Assembly (NCBI GenBank): GCA_030248195.1
Contig: JASAND010028788.1
Coordinates: 83,765-147,764 of the forward strand
DNA from: Trissonchulus latispiculum
Taxonomy: Eukaryota; Nematoda; Enoplea; Enoplida; Ironidae
Direction of reading: 5' to 3'
DNA: 64,000 nt
Numbering within the stretch: the first letter of the stretch is position 1; each line of letters begins with the position of its first letter. The notes beneath the pieces are model-generated. The model was not told where the DNA came from. It worked only from the letters and a program-made list of their open reading frames with translations, and searched no databases. A program made the position numbers and the translations under genes. Shown piece after piece: positions 12,434 to 24,900 of the stretch.

Positions 12434-13337
12434 GTTGCATAAAACTTATCACTTGATACTTATTACTAAAACTTATTAGTTGATTAGTGTAGCAGTTTTA
12501 ATGATAATAACTAAAGTTAGGAACGAGCAAGAGAGATGTTTTATACGTCATTTTATAGCTTCTGAAATCATAGGTGTGGCTGGCGAAAAAAGTGGGGGTG
12601 GGGGTTCAGAAAATAGTAGGGAGGGGGTTTGGCGAAAAAAGGGGGAGGGGTGGTCGCGAAAAGTCGATTTGGGGTGGGGGGAGGGGTAAGAAAAATTTTC
12701 TAGGGGGGGTCGGCGAAAAATTTCGAAAAAAGTCGATTTTTCGTTAAAAAATTGAAAAATTTTCTCAATTTACAGCTATTTTTAACGATTTTTTGCTTAA
12801 ATAAACGAATTTTAGCAATTTTTCGCAAATTTTTGGAATTTTTTTGGAAACATTTCGAATTTTTAGCTAAAAATGTTCAAAAATTTAGGTAGGGGTTTGA
12901 AAATTTTTAGGGGGGAGCCGGAGGGGTCTGAAAAAATCGATTTGGGGGGAGGGTTGGAAAAAATTTTTAGGGGGGGTTGGCGACCCCTCCATTTGGAAGG
13001 AGGGGTCCCCCCCACCCCCACCCCCCCCCTCCCCAAACACACCTATGTCTGAAATGCTCTAACTAACTACGCTGTAATAGTTAGTAAGCAATTAATGTAT
13101 GGGCTAAGCCTGCAGAATAATCCTAAAAATTCACGATTTTGTTGATATTTGTGATCAAAATGATTGAGTAGGCAGACATTTCTGAAATTTTTATCAAATT
13201 TTGGATGTCACATCAGTTCCTTCAAAATAATACCGAAGACAACAAAATCTGTTGATTCTATCAATAGTTTTTGTCATTTTTACTGCTACACTAATCAACT
13301 AATACTAATAATTTATTAGTAATAAGTTTTAAGCAAC
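12434..13337. mobile_element. GTTGC-ended inverted-repeat element (904 bp)
   Basis: Left end GTTGCATAAAACTTAT and right end ATAAGTTTTAAGCAAC are inverted. The inverted arms extend about 60 bases and share TTAGTTGATTAGTGTAGCAG (left 12475-12494; reversed at 13284-13303). It sits in a G/C-tract repeat and is itself interrupted by the element at 12569-13047. A degenerate relative of the terminus (ACGCAACGGAGCCC) occurs at 63027-63040. No coding capacity. Confidence 0.65.
12569..13047. mobile_element. CATAGGTGTG MITE with perfect 8-bp TSD (hAT-like)
   Basis: A 479-bp unit opening CATAGGTGTGGCTGGCG and closing ACACACCTATG, flanked by identical TCTGAAAT at 12561-12568 and 13048-13055. Eight-base duplications and a CA...TG-ended short terminal repeat fit hAT-superfamily MITEs. 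The inside is dominated by runs of G and C and AAAATTT text with no coding frame. This copy defines the boundaries of the G/C-tract family that fills much of the window. Confidence 0.8.
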
Positions 13338-13679
13338 GGGCCCCCCTAGAAACCCCCAAAACCTCCCCCAAATAATTTTTCATACCAAACATCGCATTTT
13401 AAGCCGTTTTTAATGATAAAAAACATCTAACCATGTATATAGCAATTTTAACGTTTGATAGTAGTTTTAAACTCAAAAACTTGATTGCCAACATGTTTCC
13501 AAGTCCAACATAAGGTCAATATTGAGTCATAAGGTCCATAATACAGTTAAAAACGTGTATATATTTCTCGCAACAATAAACAATCCAAAAATGTGGACAT
13601 TTTTGATAATTTTAGCGAAATTTACCTCAAAATTACCCAATTTTCGGCCATTTTTCCTCGCCCTGGACACGACTCCCCC
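13338..13679. repeat. G/C-tract family module (third copy of 200-bp module)
   Basis: Includes ACTCAAAAACTTGATTGCCA at about 13470, shared with 1255-1440 and 2428-2640. Non-coding. Confidence 0.6.
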
Positions 13680-14113
13680 CATAGGTGTGGCTGGCGAAAA
13701 AAGTGGAGGTGGGGGTTTTAAAAAAGTAGGGAGCAGGGGGTTCTGGCAAACTGGCAAAAAGCGGGGGTGAGGGGTCAAAAAAAGTAGATTTGGGGGGAGG
13801 GGTAAGAAAAATTTCCGAGGGGGGGTCGGAGAAAATTCGGTTTTTCGTTAAAAAACTGAAAAAGTTTCTCAATTTTGAGCTATTTTTAGCGATTTTTAAG
13901 GTAATTATGCGAATTTCGCTAATTTTTTTGAGATTTTCGAATTTTTGGCTAAACATTTGCAAAAATTTAGGTAGTGGGTTGAAAATTTTTAGGGGGGTGG
14001 GGTCGGCTGAAGACCGATTTGGGGAGAGGGGTAGGGAACATTTTTTAGGGGGGAGGGAAGGTGACCCCTCCATTTGGGGGGAGGGGGTACCCCCACCCAG
14101 CAACACACCTATG
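13680..14113. mobile_element. CATAGGTGTG MITE, second complete copy (434 bp)
   Basis: Opens CATAGGTGTGGCTGGCG and closes ACACACCTATG, with the same internal order of G tracts as the copy at 12569-13047. Flanks are C-rich and no matching 8-base duplication can be read. Confidence 0.65.
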
Positions 14114-15900
14114 ACACCCCCTCCCAGTTGGCGGGGGGGGTACGCCCCCCCCAGGTTCTGTGGGAAGGTTAAAAATGGCTAAGGAGCGAGTTGCGATAAT
14201 GTTGCGCACATTCAAGGGTAAGATCTCAGTTAATATTTAGCTTGTGAGAATTTAGCAGACAAAATGCTTCTTTGCGGACTCGACAATAATAAAAGGTACA
14301 CAAAGAAGCTTGGTACGATGAAGTGCGCATACATTTATCTCAGTACGCAGCAATTTCACTTTGCGTTCCTTATCTTTGTGTGCTAACTTGTACCGCCCCG
14401 AGTACCTCAAGCCCCCCCCCCAAGCTCCCAAGTATTTCTCGCAATAATGAACACCTTAAGCCTAAAATTTGGGCATTTTGAAATTTTTGCAAAATTTGGC
14501 CCCAAAACACCCATTTTTGACCAATTTTGCGCGCATTTGGCGCGACTCCCCCCCCCCCAGTGGGGTGGGGGCCTCCAAACATTTTTGGGGGTGGTTTGGA
14601 AAAATGGCTGGGGGGGTTACCCCCCCAAACCTTTCCCAATTACACCTGACCTATGCTCCAACCTCCCCACAGGGTATTTTTGACAGGAGGGCGGGGCGGG
14701 GGCCCCCCGAAATTGACCTTCCCCCGAAAATGCGGGATTATTGCTTCCACCCTGGGATTTTTTGGAGGCCCAAACTTTTGCCAACAGTAGGCCAGTTTTT
14801 AAAATTTTTCCGGCTGCGCCGGAGGTTTTTCGTAAAAATAGCTATTTTTAGCTTAAATCCTGGCATTTTTAGAACTTTTTGCGTTTCACCGTGCAAAATA
14901 TGTACGCCAATATATATACTATCATTTTTGGCTCATTTTTGCAAAAAAATCTTCCCACCCCCCTCCCCCAGGGACCCCCCCACCGCCCAACCAAAAAAGG
15001 TCTCCGGATTTTCGGATTGGCCCCTTTTCAAAAATTTCTGGCGCCGCCACTCATAGGTGTGTCTGGCGAAAAAAGTGGGAGTGGGGTTTGAAAAAAGTAG
15101 GGAGCGGGTTATCGCAAAAAGGGGGGAGGGGGGTCGAAAAATTCGATTTGGGGGGAGGGGTAAGAAAAATTGTCGCGGGGGGACTGCAAAAATGGTTTTC
15201 CCCTTGGTGTGGGATGGGGGCACTCCCTCCCACCCCACCACTTTTTGGGTTTCCCTCCCTACTCGACCCCTTCCCCCCACTCGTTCCCCTCACTACTCAC
15301 CCTAAGGTGCCGAGAAATTGCCAAATTTTAAGGATTTTGGTTAAGTTACGTAGTTTTCAGCCAAATTTAGCCAACGTTTTGTGCCCAGAAATTGCGGGGG
15401 TATATATATATACGTATATATACGTAATGTATATATACACTTATATATGCGGTCTGCAGAGGGCCGATTTGGGGTAGGGGTAACAAAACTTTTTAAGGGA
15501 GGTGTCTGGCATTTTTTAGTGGGGGATGGGGGTGGGCCCCTCACTTTTCGGTTCCCCCTCCACTTTTCGGAGCCTCCCACTTTCGCCCTCCCACTTTTCG
15601 GCAAGCCGCCTCCCCATCCACTTTTTTGGGGGTCGCCCAAAAGTGTCAAAAATGACGTTTTTGAGGTCAAATTTTTAAAAATCTTCTCGATTTTTAGCTA
15701 ATTTATGGACTTTTATATAAGCTCATTTTAAGCTTAAAAATTGCGATTTTTTGCGTGTTGCTAAAGTTTTCGGTATATTTTTTACCTTTGGCTTGCCCCC
15801 CCACATTTCGGAAGCCCCCCCCCACCCACCTCCCCCTCCCGAGGAGGGGGGCGCGGGCGCGAAGCCCCCCCCCCCCCCACTTTCAAAACCCTAAAAAAAT
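14114..15900. repeat. G/C-tract repeats, partial MITE copies, TATATACG tract
   Basis: Another left end CATAGGTGTGTCTGGCG starts at 15052, but no closing ACACCTATG follows. A TATATACG-type simple repeat lies at about 15401-15450. The remainder is C- or G-run text like that before it. A short non-repetitive stretch (about 14165-14395) shows nothing recognisable. Open frames up to 195 codons are Pro/Gly/Lys/Phe-rich artefacts of the composition. Confidence 0.6.
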
Positions 15901-15986
15901 GCCAGGGTGTGCGTGGACCTTTCCGCGTGGTATTGTTGTTTATGAACCAACCTGGATTTTATATTAGGATTTAGATTAAAATTCAA

Positions 15987-18900
15987 ATGGCTGTGGATCA
16001 AAAGGGACGTGTCAAGGTCGAACAGTTACTAAGCTATGAACGGGAAATCCAGCACCGTTGGGCTGCGGAAAATGTCTTCCATGTTGATAGTCCGTCCGAT
16101 AGCAAGTGGTGCGTACGTATGTATATGCATAAGTATATATACGTATATATATAATGCGTGCCTATGTATATGTATGCTAAATAAATAGGTGGATTCATCC
16201 CTATTTCTGGGTACCGGAAAACTTGGAGCCAGAACTTTTGTTTGAACCTAATGAAAACTTTAAAAATATGAATAAATGTATCGACACAACAACCTAGTGG
16301 CTACCATATGACTTGTCACGTGGGCTTTTCTCCGCATTATATATATAATTCGAGAGTTGTTGCTCTTTGCCAGGCATAGAATGGTGGTGTTCTAAATGTT
16401 CTTTTCTTTTTTCGCTATAAATTGTATGACGTTCATCTTTAGCTGTGAAAAATTTATGACAACATTTCCTTATCCGTACATGAACGGACGACTTCATTTG
16501 GGCCACACGTTTTCTCTCTCCAAATGTGAGGTACGCTGTATGTAGACTAGACCATAGATTGTAGACCGTCGTAAAGTTAAGTGCTGTAACCCCTACGTAA
16601 TGACCGCTGATGTTTATAAAGGATGGTAAAACCCTAAGTTCTACGGCTATGAACGACTACAACTTGTCTGTGACTGTAATATGATTTTTTGTTTATATAA
16701 GGCACCTTTACTACATAAAATGTCATATGACAGTCACTGACAACAAGTCATTAGGGTTAGTGACGGGCCGAATTTTTAGGGACGTATATACTCTATATGA
16801 TAAATTCTTTAATCACTACTCTATATACATATGTACGTATATATATTGTGCCTAAACATTTACTTTATATACCTTAATCCATGCACTGTGCAGTGAAGAA
16901 TTTATCTGTATATACTTTTTCTGAAGAATTGATAATTTTTGACGATGTATATTAAAAAATTAAATTATACATAGAAGTCTTACTATCCATATATAAATAA
17001 AGTATATATTTTGCTTAGCGGCGTCTGTTTTAGTTTGCTGTTAGATACCATCGTTTGCAGGGAAAGCTCGCCTTGTTTCCATTTTCCTTTCACTGCACTG
17101 GGATGCCTATCAAAGTAAGCCTTTTGTGTGTGCGGTGTTACTATTCTTTCAATTATAATAGCCTTTGTTTTTGAATTCGTTAGATCACAAAATGATGTCA
17201 TTTCAAAGGTCAGCCTGGGAACTAAATACGTGCTGAAAAACTTGTAGGTTTCAGTTTGCAATTCTGAATTGCGCCTTATTCTATTTTATTTTAAGTTTCA
17301 TATCATGCTGGCTTTTTTCTAAGCAAAAATGTCTGGGGGGAAGTCTGGGGGGGGTCGGGGGGGCACGGATTTCTGGAGGGGAGAAAAATTTTTCAAAATG
17401 CTTAAAAATAGTTATTTTTTGCTGCAGAGCTAAAAAATTAACTATTTCTAACCTAAATTTAAGCTTAAAATTGCTGTCACTTTAGAGTTCCGGGGGTGGG
17501 GGAAAGCCCGAATCCGGGGGGGGGGGTGATTGTGGGGGGGGCGACCCAGTCTGGGGGGAGAGGCCGCCCCCACCCCCGCCCCCCGTGGGAAAACCCAACC
17601 ATGTGTAGTATTTGTACTTCAGGCTTGTGCTGACAAATTGGCCCGAGAGATGGAGGACTACGGCTTTCCACCAGAGTTCCCTGCCACCGTGGATACGGAA
17701 CAGGAACAGGCTGATGTCAGGACGACCTCCACTGTAATGGTGGACAAATCGAAGGGGAAAAAGGTTTGACTTAAGATACAGTACAATACCACCGTCTCAT
17801 ACGTATTCTACACAGATTTAGATGAAAATCAGAATTAGCCCTTTGAACAGTTTTAGGTCAGAACTTGGCTTGGCACCAAAACGAGTAACGTTGTACACAG
17901 TTTTCGTGTGTGTAGAGGATAGTGTGTAAATTTTAGTGGAACTGAACTTTCTTCGCCTGCCTCTAATTTTCTGTGCAATTTTCTTGTGCTTAGAGCAAAG
18001 CTGCTGCCAAGACTGGTACGGCCAAGTATCAGTGGGAGATTATGGAGACACTGGGTCTGGACGACAGCGAGATTGCCCAGTTTGCGGAACCGCTCCACTG
18101 GATTCACTACTTCTCGCCGCGATGTCTGGAGGACTGCCAGGCCATGGGATTGCATGTAGGGAAAGGGAACCTATACATATATACGCAGATATATACACGG
18201 ACTCGTGTTATTTTATAGCTTTTGTAAATGAATATCAGGAAATTCTGAAAGTGTCAATGCATTTATGATGGTACTCCTCCTGACATTATTATGATAGAGT
18301 AGTGGTTACTTATGGGGGTAGCTGGTAACTGTGTTCTTAGGTTGTACGCTACAGCTATTGCGTACGCTTGCATAGCAGGCTGTAGGTCCCCGCACTGTGT
18401 TAGGTTTTAGATTTGACTCTTAGGCAAACATTCCGAGGGGGGAGTCTGAGCCTGGGGAGCGAGCCACCTTCTCATATCAGAGGAGTGGGCAAAAATGTTT
18501 TCGAAAAACGCTTAAAAACACCTATTTGTTGCTGCTGTGCTAAGCTATTTTTATCCGGAATTTAAGCTTAACATAGCTTAAAACTGCAGTGACAAATTTT
18601 TGAAAATTTACCCTCAAAACCCTATTTTCCCCGACACTTCTGGTTTTTGTGGGGGAAACCTATTTCTGGCGGAAGGGCGCCACCCTCCCCCTCCTGTTGG
18701 AAAAGCCAGTCAAATATTGCTGAATTTTTTAATTACATTTAGGATTTTAAGTTACTACTTTCCTTGTCGTCAACCTACCTGCTATTTTTAGTCTAGTTAA
18801 ATTGAAAATAAGTACGTATATATGTATTTTGTGTTTATAGGTTGACTGGCGACGGAGCTTCGTCACAACTGACGTGAACCCTTACTATGATTCCTTTGTC

Positions 18901-21900
18901 AGGTGGCAATTTTTGCGACTAAGAGAAACTGATCGAGTACAGTTTGGGAAAAGGTATATTCTTACGTACCAAGTTCACTGAGTAAACATATGAAACTGAT
19001 ACAGAAGCTAGTTAGCTAGCAATTTTTAGGTTAGGTTATAAATAGCGTATCTGATAGTGTACTCAGGCATTTGGCTACTTTTTAGTGCAAATTTGGCCAT
19101 CTTTGAAAAATCTTAGATCTGCCCATTTGTTTTGGGTTGCACTCCCCTCCCCTCCATTCAAAATGCTGGATACACCCCTGGTTATATGTAGCTCTTCTTT
19201 TCGATTGTTTAATGTAAACTTCTAACGAAACGATTTTGTAGAATATTTTATGTACGCTTCGTTGCGGCACCCATTCTGGAAATTTGATTTATTTCTACAA
19301 AATTCCAACAATTGAACACACCACTGAATCTGTGGAGTAAAATACATCATTGATGTTACGTATATATGTGCCTTAATTTTCTTTCAATGATGTGAATTTT
19401 ATTTTTATTTCATTATTTTTTTAGGTACACGATTTATTCGCCAAAGGATGGCCAAGCCTGTATGGATCACGAACGCAGCAGTGGCGAAGTATGCATTTAT
19501 TAAATTATTTGTGGTGCTGTGAATGGTAGAAAAGTGCTGCCCGTGATAAATTTTTTAAAGATTATTACTTGATTATGGTTGTAATCAGAGGATTACGTGG
19601 GGGGAGTGGGGGGGTCATACTCCCCCCCCAGTTTAACAAGGTAGACAGGTAGACACCCTCAGCGAGAAGGAAAATTGGGGAGACCCTTTAGTCCAGAAGG
19701 GAAAAACGGGTAGACCCCCTCAGCAATTTTTTCAAAACTAGCATTTTTATCAGATTTTAGTGACTTCAAAAAATTTCTTAAAAATTGCTAAAGATTTTTC
19801 ACTACATCAATTTTTGACTACATTGTTTGGTCAAAAGTGTAAAAAATTAGCAATTTACGATTTCTTCTTTTCGTTTGGAGACTTCCCCCAGATTCCGACC
19901 CAGTGTTAGTTTGTATGGTTGTAATCTCAAGATTCTCGTAGTCAAAACTTGATCACTATGATACTAGAGGGAAAAATGCCCTAGACGGGCATGCAGTGGC
20001 TAGAATAGGGAAAGAAGGAAGGGCGGAAAATGCCAATATAAGTGACAGTCGGCGCTGAAAATGATAGAAACTAGATTCAGCGCCGAATAGGGAAAACAGT
20101 CGGCGCTGAAAATGATAGAAACTAGAAACTGAAAGGTACCCCCCTTGGGATATACCAGCACTTCTGCAATGCGGTCCGCCTACCTCCTGCGAGGGAGTGC
20201 TGGGTGCAAACGAGTCATATACTCAAAATGGATCACACAACTTTCCGGGTTTGTCTCTGATCCCACCCCATCTGCGCTTGGGGCTTGCAGTGTCGAAAGA
20301 TGCTGTGCTCCTCTACCTTGCGTATGAGCAGTTAATGGATGTCTTACTACCGGAGCCGAAAGGCCAAGAAGGTGTCTGCTCCAGCTTCCCATTGTGGGAC
20401 AGCATTCAGGCGACGAAGCCAGAGTCATACTAGTTATGACTGATGGGGAGAGGCAAAGGTTAGTGCCCTTATATAGCCTCTTGGCTGAGTAGCCCGGCAA
20501 TAACAACAACAACAACATAGAAACTAGATTCAGCGCCAAATAGGGAAAGCAGTCAGCGCTGAAAATGATAGAAACTAGATTCAGCGCCGAATAGGGAAAG
20601 CAGTCGGCGCTGAAAATTATAGAAACTAGATCCAGAGCCGAATAGGAAATGCAGTCGGGTAGCGTGGAACAGCCAATTCCTCCGTCCATCCTATTCACGT
20701 GAATTGCTCTGCACTACCCGAGAACGTGGTATATATTGCGTTTGAAATTGGCCAGGCTACGGTCATATCGTTTGTGTAAGCAAAGTCTGCTTTTGAAGAG
20801 TAGAAAGTCCGTTGTTGATTGTGGATCATGAACTAACGCAGTTAACATTATGTGTCATTATGTGAAATAAATGTGATGTAGCTAGCTAGCTTTGTTCTTT
20901 AACATAAAGTTAAAGCCGCTTCTGTTGTCTTCTCCATTAAGTACATAAACCGCTTTGCCCATGAGTGATACTAGTTCCAACTGAAAAAACTTTCTACGGT
21001 ATATATTTGGAGTTGAAATTGTTTCGCTCTTAATAATAGTCTACAACAAATTAAAAGTGTCATTGATGGTCAGGGCGCCATAGGCCGTTGGGTCCACTTT
21101 GGAGGGGTCCTCCAATGACAAAAAATGTTTACTAACCAAGCCCTTTCGTTTTATACCAAACTTAAAAAATTATAAAAAAATCGACTTTGGACCGGTCTGG
21201 ACCCTGGTCAGGCCGCTGAGTCCACTTTTGAGGGGTCCTCCAATGACAAAAAATGTTCGCCTCACCAAGGGCTTTCATTTGATACCAAACTTGGCCACTT
21301 TTAGCAAAATCGATTTTTGACCATTTTGGACCGGTCCCTACCCTGGTCAGGGCGCCACAGGCCACTGGGTCCACTTTGGAGGGGTCCTCCAATGACAAAA
21401 ATGTTTGCCTCACCAAGCTCTTTCATTTAGTACCAAATTTGCAAACTTTTCGAAAAATCGATTTTTGACCGGCCCTCACCCCTGACCAGGGGCCAGAGCT
21501 CGCTAGGGACACTTTAGAGGGGTCCTCCAATGACAAAAAATGGTCGCCTCACCATGGGCTTTCATTTGATACCAAACTTAAAAAATTATTAAAAAATGAT
21601 TTTGGACTGGTCCGGACCCTGGTAAGGTCGCCACAGGCCGCTGGGTCCACTTTGGAGGGGTCCTCCAATGACAAAAAATGTTCGCCTCACCAAAGGCTTT
21701 CATTTGATACCAATCTTGGCCACTTTTGCAAAAATCTATTTTGGCCATTTTGGACCGGTCTGGACCCTGGTCAGGGCGCCACAGGCCGCTGGGTCCAGTT
21801 TGGAGGGGTGCTCCCATGACAAAAATGTTCGCCTCACCAAGGGCTTTCATATGATACCAAACTTGGCCACTTTTAGAAAAATCGATTTTTGGCCATTTTG

Positions 21901-24900
21901 GGCCCGGTCCCCGGTCCGGATCCCTGGCCAGGGCGCCACAGGGGTCCGGACGAAACCAGCCATAGCCTACGCTGTAGTGCTCCCGCAGCCCACCCCAAAT
22001 CCCAAATAAGAGACCTGCTCACTGTAGATATTTCTGTAGAAGAGGTTAACGTTGGACTTGCGACACGGTAGGGCCCACCACCACCAGGGTGCCCCCCAGC
22101 CACATGGATAGGTCCTAGAGCGAAACTAATGGGCCTTTTAGATTCACCATATAGGGGTTCCTATTCGAATACAAAACCTCAGCCCAGCAGCTCTTATGTG
22201 TAGGGCTCCTTTGGACCTCCTGCCAGAAAACTACAGGGGACAGATCCAAAATTCATATACCCCATGGCAGTTAGGGCCATGGGGCCATGCTCCTCGCCGA
22301 ACCTCAGACCCATCGGCCTGCCCCAGTTCAAGTTTACTTGAACAGAAGGATTGACCATTTTGGAAAAAACTATCTTCGAAAAAATCGAAATCCTGCTATG
22401 TACACAGACCTATGGGGGGTCCTACCTACTCCATACTCATTTCCCCAAAAATGGGGAAAAAGTTGTTAAAAAAAACCCCATATGGTATAGAAAATCTAAG
22501 ACCTCCGACCCCTGGGGGGGGGGAATGGAGAGAAAGTCGTGCATTGAAAAATTGAATCTGTCATTTCTCAAAACGGCTCGGCCGATTTTGCTCAAATTTG
22601 CAGAACATGGACCCCTCGTGAAGGGCTTTCTACTTGTACAATATGAAGGCTCTAGCTCAACTCCTCCGCCGGCACCAGGGAAAACTATGTTCCAAGAGGC
22701 CGCAATACGCCTTTTTTCCCTATTCTAGGTAGTGCGCGGACGCGCACTACCTGATATACGCAATGCTGTGCATACACTTAACGCTAAAGGTCGGACGGTT
22801 TTTAATTTGTCATCTTTATTTTTGTGAATTATTTGTTTTATTTTAGGGAGCTGGACCTCAAGAGTATACGGGTATCAAAATGCGGCTGCAGCAACCGTAT
22901 CCTGCCAAACTAAGGTTTGCCTTTTTTGTATATTTCTATGAAGTGGCAGAACAGAGTATAAATTGTAGTCTAAAAGTTTTTTCTCAAGGGCGCGGCGGAT
23001 ACATCGGGTGGTATTTGTAATTGATCGTTGCAAAGTTAGATTCACGTTAATAATTGGTTTTTGGTTTTCTAGGATTGCGCGTATGTTTCATGTTTACAGG
23101 AGTCGGGAAGCACACTGCAATTTTCGGAAATTTATCGTTTATCTTAAATTTCGGAAAATTATCGGAAATACGCTTGCTTTCACTACTATTTCAGTCTTAT
23201 ATGTAGACCGGTTTAAAAAATATTTTTTCGTTTTATGACTATCGTATTTTCTGTTTTTTAGTCAGCTAAGGGATAGGCCCGTCTTTTTGATTGCCGCAAC
23301 ACTGCGACCAGAAACAATGTATGGTCAAACCAATTGTTGGCTCCATCCTGACATAGAGTAAGTGTGCGTGCTTTTATGTACGTATATATGTGCGCGTTGT
23401 AGCTGGGCTTTTTCTGGGCAAAAAAGTGGGGGGATGCCGCCCCCCTACTAATGGGGGGGGGGGGTCAAAAGTGTTCTAAACTTGGCAAAAATGCAGTAAA
23501 AATAGCATGTTTTCTACATACGTATACTGCTATAACTATGCTTAAAATATTGCTCTAAGATTGAATTTGAGTACCAAAATACACGATTTTTGACCAAAAA
23601 ATTCCGAAGAAGCCGGAAAGTTTTTGAAAATTTTAACCAAAAATCCTTGAAATTTGGCATTTTCTGGGCACCTTATCGTGAGGTGGGGGTGGGGCCGAGT
23701 GGGGGTGGGGCCGAGTGGGGCCCCCCGCCCCCCCCCCCCCCACTAAAAAAGGCCCAGTTGTATGTAGTAATAGGTCTTTTTTGTTTCTTTTTGGAAATAA
23801 ACTTTTCTTTCTTTCTTCTCTTAATTAAGTTACATAATTAGCTGGTTACTGTAAAAGCCCCCCGTAAATTCCGACCTCCCCCCATAATCCGAAAAATTGC
23901 CAAATTTTACCATTTTTACCCTAAATTTTCAAAACTTTTTCCGGCTTCGCCGGATTTTTCACGAAATTTTCACTATTTTAGCCTAAAAACCACTTAAAAT
24001 TAGTAATTTTTTAGCGATTTTTAGCAGTTTGTACACAAAACCCCAAAAATTGGAAAAAATTTCTAAAAATATGCCCTCCAATTTTGGGTGAACCCCCATC
24101 GATGGGAGGGGCCCCCATGAAGCCCCCCCATAAAAAATTGCCAAGGAATAAGCCAGATACATACAACGTTTGCTTATTTGATTGTAGAAATTTCTAATGT
24201 TTTTCCTTTTGCACAGCCAACAAAGATGCTGCGAATATAAACCGAGATGTTGTCGGATTCCTTGCGATCGAAAATTTCACTTCTTACTACACTCTTTAAT
24301 GGTTCTAGTACTTTTCTGTTTTTAGGTATATCGCATTCGGTGGTGGTCCGGAAGGCAAAGAGGTGTTCGTTTGCACTCGGCGCGCTGCTCGCAACATGTC
24401 CTATCAGGGCTTGACCCCAACAGAGGCTGTGGTTGAAGAACTGGTCGTTCTGAAGGGCTCAGTAAGTGTTTCAGATTATGTGTGTCTGAACGGGGATTGC
24501 TGAAGTTATTTTGCAGTGGTTTGGTGATGGTATTTAAAACGTCACCATGTTTACCATCCGGCATTTTTGTATTTTGTGCTTTTTAGGATTTAATGGGATG
24601 TGCCCTATCTTCGCCGCTTACTTCCTACCAAAAAATCCATGTCCTACCAATGCTAACAGTTAAAGCTGATAAAGGTAACTTGTCTTGAAATTTTCTTCAA
24701 AATTTTTAGATTTTACTCTCTTATCCACGTAAAACTTCAATATTCTTTTTTACTTATTTTTTATGGAAAAAATAGATTGACTGTTTTTGTACTGCAGGTA
24801 CTGGCGTGGTAACCTCTGTCCCTTCGGATTCTCCGGACGATTTTGCAGCCCTGCGAGATCTGAAACAGAAAAAGGTTGGCTGATAATGAAATTTGAAATT

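Noticed and set aside
14469..15056. 195-codon plus frame
   Set aside because: Lies in the G/C-tract repeat block, has homopolymer-driven composition and runs into MITE sequence.
20180..20698. 172-codon minus frame
   Set aside because: Translates a retroposon and the 50-bp tandem units ([12 protein letters not shown] repeats); not a host protein.
22729..22752. Helitron 3' hairpin
   Set aside because: Strong hairpin but no CTRR end follows and no TC start is found at a sensible distance.
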